Origin: Chaetorhynchus papuensis
Lineage: Eukaryota; Chordata; Aves; Passeriformes; Rhipiduridae
Reading direction: 5' to 3'
NCBI GenBank assembly: GCA_013396525.1
Contig: VWYX01000674.1
Coordinates: forward strand, 372,001 to 436,000
DNA: 64,000 nt
Each line of letters starts with the position of its first letter. The first letter of the stretch is position 1. A program made the translations under genes and the position numbers. Shown in pieces: positions 39,801 to 51,349 of the stretch. The notes beneath the pieces were generated by a model that saw only the letters and a list, made by a program, of their open reading frames with translations, had not been told where the DNA came from and ran no database searches.

Positions 39801-42800
39801 CTCATCTCGCTGCTGTCAAGAGGCGGGGAAGGCTTGCCAGCACCAGTTGGATCCCCAAACTATAAACTGTAAGTAAGCTCTTTCCTGCCTTCACTCAGCA
39901 ATGCAATAGCTGCTTTGCAACCAGCTGCAGGAGGGTAAGGAAAAAACCCACCAGAAATTGTTTAAGCTGCTAAGTCCATTATGTAACCAAAACTAAAAAG
40001 CTGGAGAGGGTTAGTGGACACATCTACACTAACAACTCTCTTGCAGGTTTTTTGGGATAGACTTTTCCCTTTATTCGCCCCAACCCCCACTGAAAGAACA
40101 AGAGTTAAAACATCAATAGGGCAGTGTCAGTGGGCTTCCACAGAGAGGGACATCACAGAGACAACAACACTGCATGCACATTTGTACATTCAAGGGTACA
40201 TACACTCTCACAGTACTTTATATAAAGGAAAACCTGACCACTAATGGATAGAAAAAAATACCAGAAACAGGGGGGGAGAAGAGGATGGAGTGGTCCCCAT
40301 AATCCTTACGAATTCTTGAACTCTACCTATGCCTACCATGATCAAAATGTGTAGGTTTTTTCTTTAAGACTGGTGGGTTTGCTCATTGTAATGTTCTTGT
40401 TCCTACAGAGATTAAAAAAAAACAAAAAAATTTAAGAAGCCCCAAAAAAACCACAAACAATCAAAGAAAAACCACAAACAAACCTCTTCAGGAAGGACAG
40501 AAATTTTTGGTTTCTCTGATATGATAAAATCTCTCCTGTTGAAGTCCACTTACAAAAATAGTACTAAAAGAGCTCAACACAGCAGTTAACCAACTGAGGA
40601 GCACCAGCCAACTTTGCTCTTACTTAAACAAATCTTGTATGACAGACTGTCGGGAGTGTTTGAATTTTCCTTCAAGGTAACACATTTTGCTGTTCCTATG
40701 ACATGTCCATTTTCTTGTTCTTTTTAAAAAAGGTGCTTGACTCTTAGGTACTATCTCTCATCTGACAAATTAACAAGAGAACTACACTGATCACGTTTTT
40801 CAACCATCCAATTATCAGTGTTTCTATCACCATCCACATTATAATTCTCAGTAATGAGAAATTCAGTGTGTAGAAATATCAACACTAGTATTTCCAGAAG
40901 TGAGGTTCTCAATTTTTTATAGCTACGTGGAAACCTTTCTAGAGGGATTCTCACACACAGCTCACACCATCTACAGCGACTACTGCAGGCCTGACTCAAC
41001 TAAGCTTAACTTAAATATTCAGACAGTTGCTTTAGCTGCTAGATTGTCCTGGAAACAACGTATGGGCCAAAAAGAGGCTTAGGCAGCTAAAATTATTTGA
41101 CAGTTCTGAAAGTTGAGGCTATCCAGCAAGCTTCTCTGCAGCAGTAGCAATAAAACACCTTTATTACCACTGCAACACAGACAGGGTCCTCTCTTGGCCT
41201 GAAACAGCTCTGTTCAGCTTCCCCATTCCTTGAGCTGAGCTTCAGCTACTGAGTTCTCCTCCATCCAGCACTTCTACAGCTTGTGAGAGAGAAAGCAAGC
41301 ACTCACTCTGAGAAGTAAGCCCCACAGAGACACTGGTGTCCTCATTCAGGCTGAAAATAAGCTTGCTTCATCAGGGGGTGGGGGGACTGCCTGTTAAGTT
41401 TTATTTTTTTCCCATTCCAAAGACATCACTATTCATTAAAGTCACATTTAAGTTCAGACGGCCAAAGCCCTTAGGATCACTGATAAAACAGAAGAAGAAA
41501 ATCTTGATATATATGCCCCAAACAGGCATCACTTCAAGGACCTCCTCAAATCTTTCCATAAAACTGAGAGCCAACTGAGACAAAATACAGTCCTGTTGAC
41601 AGAATCACAAGCCAAGCTAGCAAGCAAGACCACCGGTTATTTGTGAGTGCAGAAATCACATACCCCAGTACTACAGGTATACCAGACATCCAGGCTCCTG
41701 GTGAAAAAGGGCATTTCAAGCAACTGCAGTTAATAACACACTGCTATCTCCAAGAAGCCAAATTAATTTGAAAAAGACAGACAAAGATTCAACAGTCTTC
41801 ATTTCTTCCTGCAAGAACCAAAATTACCTGTCAAATTGTCCACCTCATTTTACCTTACTTGTTAAACTGTTCAACTGCAATTAAATCAGGAGCAAAACAC
41901 ATGGCATCTTTGGCTTTTCTCCCCTAATAACAAGGTCTTCTCAGAGAAGAGCTTTCTGGGTCTTGGGGTTGGAGATTTTTCTTCCACCATGGTCTCTGTG
42001 GTTGCAGTGAAAGACCCTCTTCAAAGAAGATAACTCAAAATTAATTCCCCTCTCCCACCATCACAGTGCTCTGGGTGTTTCTGTAATTAGTGTATCTCAA
42101 GCTTGTCTAGAGCAAGGACTGGTATTTTAGCATCAAGAGCCAGCAATTTCTTATGTGTAAGTCCTGCTTCAATGGTGATGCCTTTAGTTGCCTTCATGAA
42201 ATCACCCACCAGCACATGGAAGCTCCTTCCCCTGCCCCTCAGCCCCTCTTCTGCATCTTCTGCCTTTATACCAGGAACACCAAACCACCACTTCCTTGTG
42301 GGAGACTGGCACAGCCAGCTACTGACTAGGCTTCAACCTGAAAGCCACAAACACACACACTCCCACATCCAAACTCACACCCACCATGACTTTGACATAT
42401 ACTTAATTGTGAAGGAGTTCATTCCTTTCATTAACATAACCAGAAACAGTGGTTTTGGAATACACAGACATTTTCAGCAAGTACTTTGGGTAATCTAAGC
42501 AAGGAAAACTTGGTTAGGATCAGTAAACTACTGCATGGCATTCTGATGGACTAAATGGGCTCCTCCCCAAAGTATCTGGGTAACAGTCAGAGCCTTTTGC
42601 AAAACAATGAATGAAAACCATATTTCTCAGTTCATGCTCTGTTCAGTAATAACTAAGATCATGTTGAAGCTGCAAACAGATTTAAAACAATTCCAGCAAT
42701 ACTATTTCAGATAATATCCAGTACAGAACTTTGTGCAGAAGACAGCGAAAGTTTCATGTATCAAAAACCTTCAAAACAACCAGATGTCTCCGATTAAGTT

Positions 42801-42888
42801 ATTTAAACCCCCAGCACTCTGTTTTGGGGCCTGTAGAATACAATCTTATTTACCTAGTATCTCATTTTAATAGGTAACCTAAGCACTT

Positions 42889-42903
42889 AAAAAAAAAAAA
42901 AAA
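42889..42903. repeat. Poly-A run (15 bases)
   Basis: An A run is followed by 'cacaaaacc'. The flanks are A-rich, so it is probably simple low-complexity DNA. Confidence 0.7.
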
Positions 42904-43639
42904 CACAAAACCAGATGGCAAAACAAACATTCTAGATTAAAAGAAAAAGGGGGAAAAACCCCACAATTAAAACCAGTACAAAAGCTTAAATAACAGCAAG
43001 ACTGGCTAGCTCCAATGAGGATTTATGCAAATTACTTTTTTCAGGCACGAATGATCTTTTTCAGCAGAATACATGTTAAGAGAACAGAGACATCTAATCA
43101 AAGACATCCTGGAGGGGCAAAACCTTTCACAGTTTCAGATGAACAAAATCCCTCAGGGAAATGGTGGTGTTTGTTTCATTCAATCGGCATTTTGGTATTC
43201 CTGCTTTCTGATGAGCTGCTGCGGAGTCAGGAGCAATTGAGGGCCAGGATCAGGGCCAGGTTTACAGCCAGGGTAAGGAGATACAAACTAATTAATTTGT
43301 AAAGATTTATTTACATTAAGGGGTGATTTTGATGTGAGTGTTTAAATGGGATGATGCTGGATGGCATAGTGGGCAACACACCAGAAATCATTCATCTACA
43401 TAGGTGGCATAAACATGTAGTAAACATCATTTCCATGAATTATATCCATTACCAAAAGCAGTAATTACACAGCCAGCACTTTGGTTTCCATGTACGGGTT
43501 TGGTGGCATGCTGTTTTTCAAAAAAAACCTAATTCATTTTCTGTCTAAACTGTTCCATCACAGAGGCAACACAGGTCTTTCACCTCTCTGACACTTTCAG
43601 CTACATTGCCTCTGGGCTTTATAAATGTAAAGATGTACC

Positions 43640-43880
43640 TAAGACAAGCTCACGGGTGTTCCCGGAGTCACCCCGGCACGCTGCCACCGCACGTGTCCCG
43701 GCGGTGACTCCAGCACGCTGGCAAACCTGCCACCGGGAGCTGCACATGGCAGCGTGCCCGCACGCCTCTGTCCCAGGGGGATACCGATGTTCCCCTGTCT
43801 GCCCCCAGCCCCAAGGTTAAACCACACACCAAGAGACAGCCGGCCCCCAGAGAACACCTACCGATCCGCCCACTGAAAAA
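43640..43880. promoter_or_regulatory. CpG-rich shoulder inside intron 1, about 0.8 kb from exon 1
   Basis: Roughly 240 GC-rich bases contain repeated CpGs (CCCGGAG, CCCCGGCACG, CACCGCACGTG, CCCGGCGG and GTGCCCGCACGC). It is separated from the main island by AT-richer sequence and a CR1 tail. It contains an inverted repeat, GGAGTCACC (43664-43672) and GGTGACTCC (43703-43711). It could be an intronic enhancer or alternative promoter of VOPP1, or an unrecognised GC-rich repeat. Confidence 0.4.
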
Positions 43881-43939
43881 GAAGAGCTGGTTTCCCAACC
43901 CCCTGATCCAGTGTCATCCCAGCCCATGCGAGGGAGGCT

Positions 43940-43998
43940 GAAACCACCCGATCTTTTAAGGTGTCTTCCAATCCAAACTACTCTGTGATTCTGTAACT
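43940..43998 (+). mobile_element. CR1 LINE 3' tail fragment
   Basis: 'cccgatcttttaaggtgtcttccaatccaaactactctgtgattctgta' matches the CR1 3' terminus. It is only about 60 bp and is antisense to VOPP1. It sits between the CpG-rich shoulder and the main CpG island. Confidence 0.85.
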
Positions 43999-44688
43999 GC
44001 GTGGCACAAATCCCCCCTCCAATTAATGAGAGCTCCTAATTCACAGTTTGTTTGCTTGTTTGATTGTTCCAAGTACGAAAGCTGCTCTATCCAGGCTTTC
44101 CCAGAAGTTTGACCACGCTGCTCCGTGCCGCCACGGCTCCTCATGAGCTGATGCCGCCGCACCTCTACCTACCTCGCAATGGACACTCTGTCACGAAACG
44201 CCACTTAAAATGAAAACAAGAGGTGCACCTTCCGTTTAACCCTTGCTGACAGGCGCACGCTTTGCGTCCCCTGGAGAGTCTGCCAGTCTGCTGGGAATGA
44301 GCAGCTTCTAGCAGCTTGCGCCCCTGCCTACGGGTCCCGTCTTACTCGGCTCCATCACACCGCGGATAATCTTCCTCTGTTCTTGCAGTAAGACCCCGGA
44401 CACCCGGCGAGCCCGACCGCCGCCAACGCCCGTGACCACCGCAGCCGCGCCGGGTCTCGCCCAGCCCGGCCCCGCAGCTCCCCCGCACCCCTGACCGCGC
44501 ACTGCCTGTGGAGCCATTAACCCCAAAATAAATCACCTCTCCCGCACGCCCCCCGGCTGGCTGAGGGCTGCAGGTCCCCTCCGCCGGCCGCGCAGTTCCA
44601 GGTCGCGACCGATGGCGGACCCCCGCGGAGTGAACCCGGGGCTGCCGCAGGCGCCGCAGGGCAGCGCTCCCCCCACGGCCCACCTCAC

Positions 44689-44739
44689 CTCCCACAGCAG
44701 CGAGAGCAGCAGCGCGACCCCAGGGTGGAAGCGCTTCAT
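44689..44739 (-). CDS. VOPP1: VOPP1 coding exon 1 (signal peptide start)
   Basis: The 51-nt coding part encodes MKRFHPGVALLLSLLWE: a basic start followed by a leucine-rich hydrophobic core, as expected for a cleavable signal peptide of a type I membrane protein. It ends at the donor GAG|GTGAGGTGGG and joins exon 2 in phase 0, giving LLSLLWE-CTEAKK. Human VOPP1 begins, from memory, with an 18-residue equivalent ending LLLE before the same CTEAKK, so length and phase agree. I chose this ATG because of that agreement and a purine at -3. The frame stays open upstream to about 44874, but only through GGA and GCG repeats without another ATG. The signal sequence differs from human while exon 2 looks unchanged, which is normal for signal peptides. 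Confidence 0.92.
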
Positions 44740-44789
44740 CTCTCCTCCTCCTCCTCCTCCTTTTCCTCCTCCTCCCGCGGCGGCGGCGG
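44740..44789 (-). repeat. VOPP1: GGA/GCC-repeat leader directly upstream of the VOPP1 start codon
   Basis: In the transcript sense this reads GCC-type repeats, then a GGA-rich tract (GGAGGAGGAGGAAAAGG followed by more GGA units), then GAG and the ATG. On the plus strand it is a CCT-rich microsatellite. Such (GGA)n RNA can form G-quadruplex structures, which may affect translation if the leader includes it. Repeat length may vary between individuals. Confidence 0.8.
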
Positions 44790-44804
44790 GCTCGCCCCTC
44801 CGCC

Positions 44805-44837
44805 TCAAGCGCGCACGGGCGCTGCCAGCCGCGCCAT
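44805..44837 (-). other. Potential upstream ORF in the VOPP1 leader (10 codons)
   Basis: An ATG at 44837-44835 with G at -3 and G at +4 opens a 10-codon frame (MARLAAPVRA) ending in TGA at 44805. It lies 65 nt before the main ATG and in a different frame. It matters only if the transcript starts upstream of 44837, which the island layout makes likely but does not prove. It could lower translation of the main frame. Confidence 0.5.
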
Positions 44838-45325
44838 CCCCGACGGCGGGGGAGCTCCGGGCGGCAGCGCGCACGGCGGGCTCACGGGCACCCCGGGGAG
44901 GCGGCGGCGAGTAGCCCGCAGCGGGGGCAGAGGGACGAGGCGGGGTACAGCGACGGCGGGGCGGGGAGGGAGGCGGGGAAGCCCCACAGCACGGCGGGGG
45001 CGGGCTGACCCGCCGATCCCCTCAGCGGCAACGTCGGCGGCCAGAGCCGAGAGAAGCAGGGTCGGGGCGAGGCGGCACAAAGAGGCCGGGCGCCGCCGCC
45101 GCTGCTGAGGGCGGGGTGAGTGAGGAGCGGCCCGCCCCGGCCCCGCCCCGCGCCGCTGCCCGGCCGGGAGGGGGCGGTGGCGGCGGTGAGTGACCCCGCG
45201 TTTGCCCCCGCCATCTGCCCCTGCCCCGCACCTGCCCCTGCCCGAGGGGACAGTAACGGGCTCCTCCTTGGAGCCGCTCGGTCCGCGGGTCGCCCGTGGC
45301 CACGACATCCCGTTCGCTGAAGAGC

Positions 45326-45772
45326 GACCTGCTGGAGCGCGTCCAGAGGAGGCCACAGAGATGCCCAGAGGGCTGGACAATCTCTCCTACGAGCAGTAAA
45401 AGAGTTGGAGCTCTTCAGCCTGGAGAAGAGAAAGTTCTGGGGACAGTTTAAAGCAGACTTCCAGTACCTAAAGGAGAGTTATAAGAAAGATGAGGATGGA
45501 TTTTTTACCTGTAGCAATTGACCAATGGATAATGATTTGAAACTGAAAGAGTCGATTTAGGTTGGGCATGGAAGAAATTTTTTGCAGTGAGGTTGGTGAG
45601 ACACTGGAACCAGGTTGCCCAGGAAGTTGTGGATGCCCTACCCCAGAACTGTTCAAGGTTGACTTGGATGAGGCTTTGAGTAACCTGGTCTTGTGGAAGG
45701 TGTTCCTGCCCATGGAATAATCTTTGAGAGTCCTTTCCAACCCAAATAATTCTGTGATTCTGTGTTTCTATG
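45326..45772 (+). mobile_element. CR1 LINE, 3' part, directly against the VOPP1 CpG island
   Basis: Typical CR1 3' phrases run in order on the plus strand: 'tggagcgcgtccagaggaggccac', 'gggctggacaatctctcctacgagca', 'gagttggagctcttcagcctggagaag', 'gagacactggaaccaggttgcccaggaagttgtgg', and the terminal 'tcctttccaacccaaataattctgtgattctgtg'. It is 5'-truncated and has no intact frame. Its left edge is at about the right edge of the island, so any VOPP1 promoter elements further upstream would have to lie beyond it. Confidence 0.93.
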
Positions 45773-48700
45773 AGGTGCTTCCTCCACCAGCCTGGTGGGT
45801 GGGAATGGGAGCTGTGTGTCTAGGCTTAGCCACCTTTGCCTATGAGGCACCTCTGGCATTTCAGAGAAGATGCCTGGTCCTTCATTTCCTCTGCATGCTT
45901 GGTAACAGCCCTGGGACATCTACTTGTAAAGGTCTCAGGACAAATCCTAGAGTGGAGTGGAGGGGCCAACTCCAGTACTGAGCTCTCATCTCCAGCTGGC
46001 CAGTGTGGTTATGCCTTGAGTGTTTCCTTCACCACAACCATCTTGTCCTGGTCCTTTGAGCCTCCCTTTCCAAGCCCTTTGCACCCTTACCACAGCTGGA
46101 CACTCTATTCAGTTGGAGGGAGGCACAGCTCTGCTCTGAGTTTAGAAGGGTGAGAGGTCTCTTGCCCTTCCTTTGTAGGTAAACTAGAAACTTACTCCTC
46201 AGGGGGAAATCAAAATAGATGAGGGGGAGAACTGCCCCATTTCCCTCTGAATGGCAGACTTTTCCCAGTAGCATTTCTGAAGGAGATACACCTCCCACTG
46301 TCCTTTTGTGGGGTACTATTAAAAAACTACTAGCACATCCTCACAACTCACAACTTTTTTGTTCACCATTTCCCTGTCATCACAGTATTCAAGCAAGAAA
46401 CTTGCCATCTCCCGATGCCCCATTGCAGCAAAACGTCATCAGGTAGTTATTTTTCCATACGGTGAACTTTGGATGCATTTACGAGCGCCTTCCAGCTGGC
46501 ACCATTAATCAAACGTGCTCTCAGGCCCAGGCCGTGTGCTTTTTGTAAGGAGTAACTGTATACAGGTTCTGGCACACTGTATGACATTGCGTACTAACAG
46601 GCAGCCTGCACAAGTCCTTCCCAAGGGACCACTCATTTTGATACTTATTTTTGTCTCTGGTTGATGCCAGCCAATCTGAAGCTGTGAGATGAGTTTTTCA
46701 GATGAATGCTTACATCTCTAGTTGAATTTGCTAGAAGGTGCCTGAGGAAATGTCACGGCCATCGCTTTGTCCGACAGTGAAGTCTGAATGAGGCAATTAT
46801 ACACAGGTTTCTTTATAATCTGAGTTGAAAAGTTATGGTTTCTTGCATCTGGCATATTGAGAAAGACATATTGCACACTGGGTGTCACCAAAGAGGGGTC
46901 AGTTTATATTGTCTCAGCATAAAAATTCAAAGTCAGGCATCAGTTCAAAAATGCTCCAATTTATAGAAGTTTGAAGAGAATGGTTTTCAGAGCTCTGTCC
47001 TGGTGTATGGCTAACCCTAAACTCCCTTCCCATTCCTAATTTCTGTGTTGCATGACCTAGGAGACAGCATTTTGGAGACACAATGACTCTTCATAGAAAA
47101 GATGAAGAAGAGCATAGAAGATGTTTAGGGACATCAAATGAATCTGAATGTCCGTGCTGAGCACGAGTGCTCTGTGCTGCTGCTGTGTTTCCCAGCAAGG
47201 GTGCTCTGATAACCCAGAGACCAGCAGAAATTCCGACAGCACACATTCTGGGAGAGCTGAGAAAGTTCTAAGGCATAAATAAAAGTTAGGAAAGAAGTCT
47301 GGAGTCTTGCAGCCTAAGACACTACCGCCCTTAAAGGCTGACCCTACCAAAACTTTCAGCTGATGGCCTACTATCAAATGTGCCCTGGCAAGAGCAAGCT
47401 CTAAAATACATTTCAGTTAATTAGTAACACATACATTGCTACTAGCTTGAGAACTAATAAAGTGTTAGATTTTTTTTTCTTAAAAAAATCTTTTGCTAAG
47501 GCAAGAAAGGCTAAAAAAAATTAACAGTTTTTAATCAATTCACATATTAGCAGGAGTGAGATTGAAGCAGCAGTGGGCTGGAGGAAGAGGAAACTGCCCA
47601 GTCTGGAAGCATGTGCTTCCCAGTGCATAGTTTATTATTCAGCCTAGATAAGGGCATGGATATCCCATGCTATAAAATTCTTTCCAGGCTGACATAAGCT
47701 GAAAAAGGAAAAACATCTCCTGACCTAGGAATAAACAGTTTCATATTCCATTTCAGTCCTATCTCTCTCCCCTAAGTGATGTCTTCTTTCATTTCCACCT
47801 AGCTTCAAGAAACTGTCTTCATCCCCAGGGAAAGCCCATTAGCTTTAATGGAGTTCAAGTACAAATGAACCTGGCTCAGCATGTGGCATTTTCTCAGCAA
47901 AAGTGCGAGTTGCAGCAGAGCCCCTCAGAGCTTGTCTAGGCGAGAAACGAACACTTTCCCTCTGCCGCGCTGCAGCTTGATGGCGAGGCAGCTTGACACA
48001 ACAGAGAAACAAGACAAGGCTTTTGTTTGAGGCAAGGTCCTTAGCTAAAAAAACCAGCCCCTTCCTCCATGTCCTCATTCTAGTCTCTCTTCAGTTACTG
48101 TGTTCAAAGAGCTTAAAACTCCAGAGCTTCCAGAATTTGTGTATAGAAACAGATATATATTTTTTAAAATAAAATAAGATAGTTTCAGTAGCAGTAACAA
48201 AGCTTTATTTTACCTGATTGAGGCTTGCACTGCAGCTGAAATATTCATAATATGCTGCTTCTCTGTGGAATCTTAGGTGTTCCTCAATAATATTGCCAGA
48301 ATTCTCTCAGCAGAGGTTGCCAATATTAACATATTTCTTTTACTCATCTACGTCTCTTTCCTGAAATGTAAAAGCATACATTATTTTTGAGACTGCCATT
48401 CCTTTGTCAATTTTTCTTTTTCAAACTGAGTTACAGATATAAAAATTCCTAGGGGGCACTTACAGTGCATATAGATGCATGTATTTTGTAGACCTTATTT
48501 ATTTTGAACACTTGAATATTTTTAAATAAATAAAAAATTAACTGATTGTATTGAACACTTCCTTGTTTTTGTTCAAACAGTTGTGTTGCTTCTGATACTA
48601 TTGAGAAATACTCAATTCTACAAGGGATGTGTGTGAAGCAGGTAACCTCTTTATTATGAACAAACAAATACATTATTTTCATTTGCTTTCCTTCATGAAG

Positions 48701-51349
48701 TGCAAATAATTATGTACCTCTACAATTTTGTATTTAAAATATTCCACTGCCTCCTTCACAGGTGCTATTAAAAATTAGCCAAATTCTTAATTGTTTTCCA
48801 AACTCCCTATTTTAAGAGTAGGATCACCTCAAATATATTTTGAGGGTTTGGGGGTTTTTTTTATAATTATGTAAATGGCAATAGCCTTTGTAAGTAAGTT
48901 AAAGAAAGCCCTTTTAAAGTGCATAAAATATTCAGTAAATGTCTAAAGCCTTCCAAAATCATCACTGCTATCTGTTGAGAACCTACACTAGCATTATTCA
49001 TTTAAAAACAGGTAGAAAAAATATCCATGAATGCAACAATAGTCAGCCAAGACAAACACAATATTATATTTCTGCAGCTTCCATATCTTGTTCAAAGAAA
49101 TTTGTTTATCCAGGGTGTGTTTAAAGAAAAAAAAATCCCACCATTTTTATCTAACTATCTAGCAGTTTACACAAAGGTGTAGTCTCTTGGCAGAATAATC
49201 ATTTAATTATAGTCCAACTTCCCAGAATAAAGGCTAATTTTTTTTTCATCGCTTGCACCAGTAAGTACTTTTTTGTATGGAAGGATATTACTGAGCTAAG
49301 CAGCACTGATTTTAAAAAAAAAATGTGCCTGTTTCATATTTTAGCATTCTAATACATCTATCAATCTTCATTAATATCTGAAAACTGCATGAAGAAGTCA
49401 CTTTTCCATAACTACTGACATTAAGTAAACCTCACTGAACTGAAGCAGAATGACTGCTTCCTGGATTATCCTTGGAGACCTCCAAATAAAAGTCCACGGT
49501 AGCCATAGTCATTATATACTGCTACACTGCAAGTCTGTGTCCACTTGAAAGAAAATGTAACTTATTTAACAGATATGCTAAGAAATGAAGGGTGGAGTGG
49601 TTCTCTATAAGCTTTCCTACCTGGGCTCCCAAAGAACAGCCCCACTGTCACACTCTGTGACTTTCAGGCTTTCTTGATAGAGTCAGATATTTGTCCACCA
49701 TATTAAACAAATAATTCTATAGCAAACAGTATTTTGAGAAGCAGCAACTACAAGATAAGCATTAGTATTCTGAAGGGCAAAGCTTATTGATTAAACATAC
49801 TACCCAATTCAACCAGAATAGCTGTGTCAATCAGATCAAATGCTTTTTTGTTCCGTTTTCTCAATCAAGAATGAAGTTTTATCCCCTCAGCAAAGATAAT
49901 AATGCTTTGTGTTAGAGAACTCAGGAGCTAAGAGGGATTATGTTTTTCCTGGAAGATGGATCATTTGTAAATGCAAACTCTTTGTTTGAAGTCCGTGGTG
50001 AAAGGACAAATGTGTGCTTGCTGGAAGGATTAAGGAAGGTTAAGTTCATTCAGAGTATTGTTACAGGACCGAAGCACATCGCCGATGAAACATTTAGGCT
50101 TTGAATTCCTTTTTGGGTTCCTGTTATTGATTTCAGTGGATAGTTGGAAGTCTAAACACATGCTGTTGAATCTAGGTGTAGTGTGCACTGCCTCAGACCT
50201 GAGCACAGTGAGTATGAAATGCTGTCAAATTAAAGCAGTAACTTTCCAACCTGCCTGCAGATGGTTTGGAAGGAGACTGAAGAAAAAGATCTTCTGGGCA
50301 GATGATCAAATCTACCGGGAGAGGAGGATGGGCCTGAATTGCACATACAGGAGACAGGGAGATCAGATGAAGCAACCTGTCTTTGGCCAGGCAGAATCAG
50401 ACACAGAAAACGAGTAAGATTTTGTCAGGAGGATCTGAAAGCCACAAGAGGATGATGAGACAGAGCAGAGTGGGGCTCTGAAGAGGAATACACAGCGCAA
50501 TAGAGCATGGTGAATGTAAGCAGTGTGGTGCACAAGGGTGGAAATGGACTGAGACAGAGATTCCTGCTGGTGATATGTGTACCACTGATGGCCTCCGAGC
50601 CACAGAGAAGCAGTGGTGTGGGGCAGATAAATGCAGTTTGTGTCCTCCCTTGGGAATGTGAGAGCCTGCTCTGGAGGCAGAGTAGGGGAAGAGGAGGTGA
50701 TGCTTCTCCCATTATGGCCGAGCACAGAACCAAGAGCTTCCTGCCATCACTGAGGTGGAGTGAGCCAGCTGTAATTTATATATAAATATGTAATATACCA
50801 AGCTGCTTTTTGTTCCAGAGTCTTTATTAGGCTGCACAGTAAACTGCAAATGGAAAAAAGGATGGTCTGGCTGAATGTCTATGTGTCCCTGTCAGTGCTT
50901 GCTTGCTCCCTGCATTGCTCACCACTAATTTCTTCAGCAGAGAAGCCACTTGATTTAAAAACATGGTTATTCTCCCTGAGTGTTAAAATAAAAGGGATGA
51001 GGAGAGGAAAGGGATGTTGGCAGAGACTAAGAACAAGAACTGATCACTGTCAGGAGTATGTTGTGCATCTGGACACTGTCAGTGAGCTCTCTTAGCAGTC
51101 AGAGAAAATGCCTGGAAAATGCAATTCCAAGAACATGGTGGCTTAATGGAAATGCAAAGCCATCCCCTGTGGCCTGTGAGGACAAGCCCCCTGGAATGAG
51201 ACAGCCTGAAGCACTTTATTTTTGCTTTGTATTATCTCATCTTCCTGTCTGTGCAACAAACCTCTCAACTCTTACAGCATCACCCTAGCTAGAGAATTAA
51301 AAGTTCTACCGGGTCGTTGGTTACCGTCTGGAATAATGAAACCTCAGCG

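Larger units (their letters stand above)
1093..44688 (-). other. VOPP1: VOPP1 intron 1 (about 43.6 kb)
   Basis: This interval lies between the exon 1 donor (GTGAGGTGGG on the minus strand) and the exon 2 acceptor. It is bounded by GT and AG in the gene's orientation. Apart from the repeats, CpG-rich patches and one candidate antisense exon listed separately, I see no coding sequence. Open frames up to about 155 codons (for example 3708-4175 on the plus strand) show no family signature and no splice-site support. Stretches not covered by another entry look like ordinary unique intronic DNA of moderate AT content with short A-runs, for example 8036-9705, 9723-18313, 18518-23903, 30376-38005 and 39801-42888. 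Confidence 0.9.
44330..45325 (-). promoter_or_regulatory. VOPP1: VOPP1 promoter CpG island
   Basis: About 1 kb of very GC- and CpG-rich sequence surrounds coding exon 1, in sharp contrast to the AT-rich flanks. GC-box type motifs cluster at about 45130-45165 ('gcccgccccggccccgccccgcgcc') and near 44955-45000. Transcription for VOPP1 probably starts somewhere between about 44840 and 45150, but no TATA box or defined initiator fixes the site. Two good plus-strand donor sites (GGGGTGAGTGAGG at about 45114 and GGCGGTGAGTGACC at about 45184) could serve a divergent transcript. Confidence 0.85.

Noticed and set aside
44740..44874. N-terminal extension of VOPP1 by 45 codons in frame upstream of the chosen ATG
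   Set aside because: The extension has no ATG, consists mainly of repeat-encoded Gly, Ala and Glu, and would bury the signal peptide.
44805..45380. 191-codon minus-strand open frame and several overlapping frames across the CpG island
   Set aside because: They are rich in Arg, Ala, Gly and Pro, as expected for translated CpG-island DNA, and several overlap in different frames on both strands. Only the MKRFHP frame is linked to a known protein.
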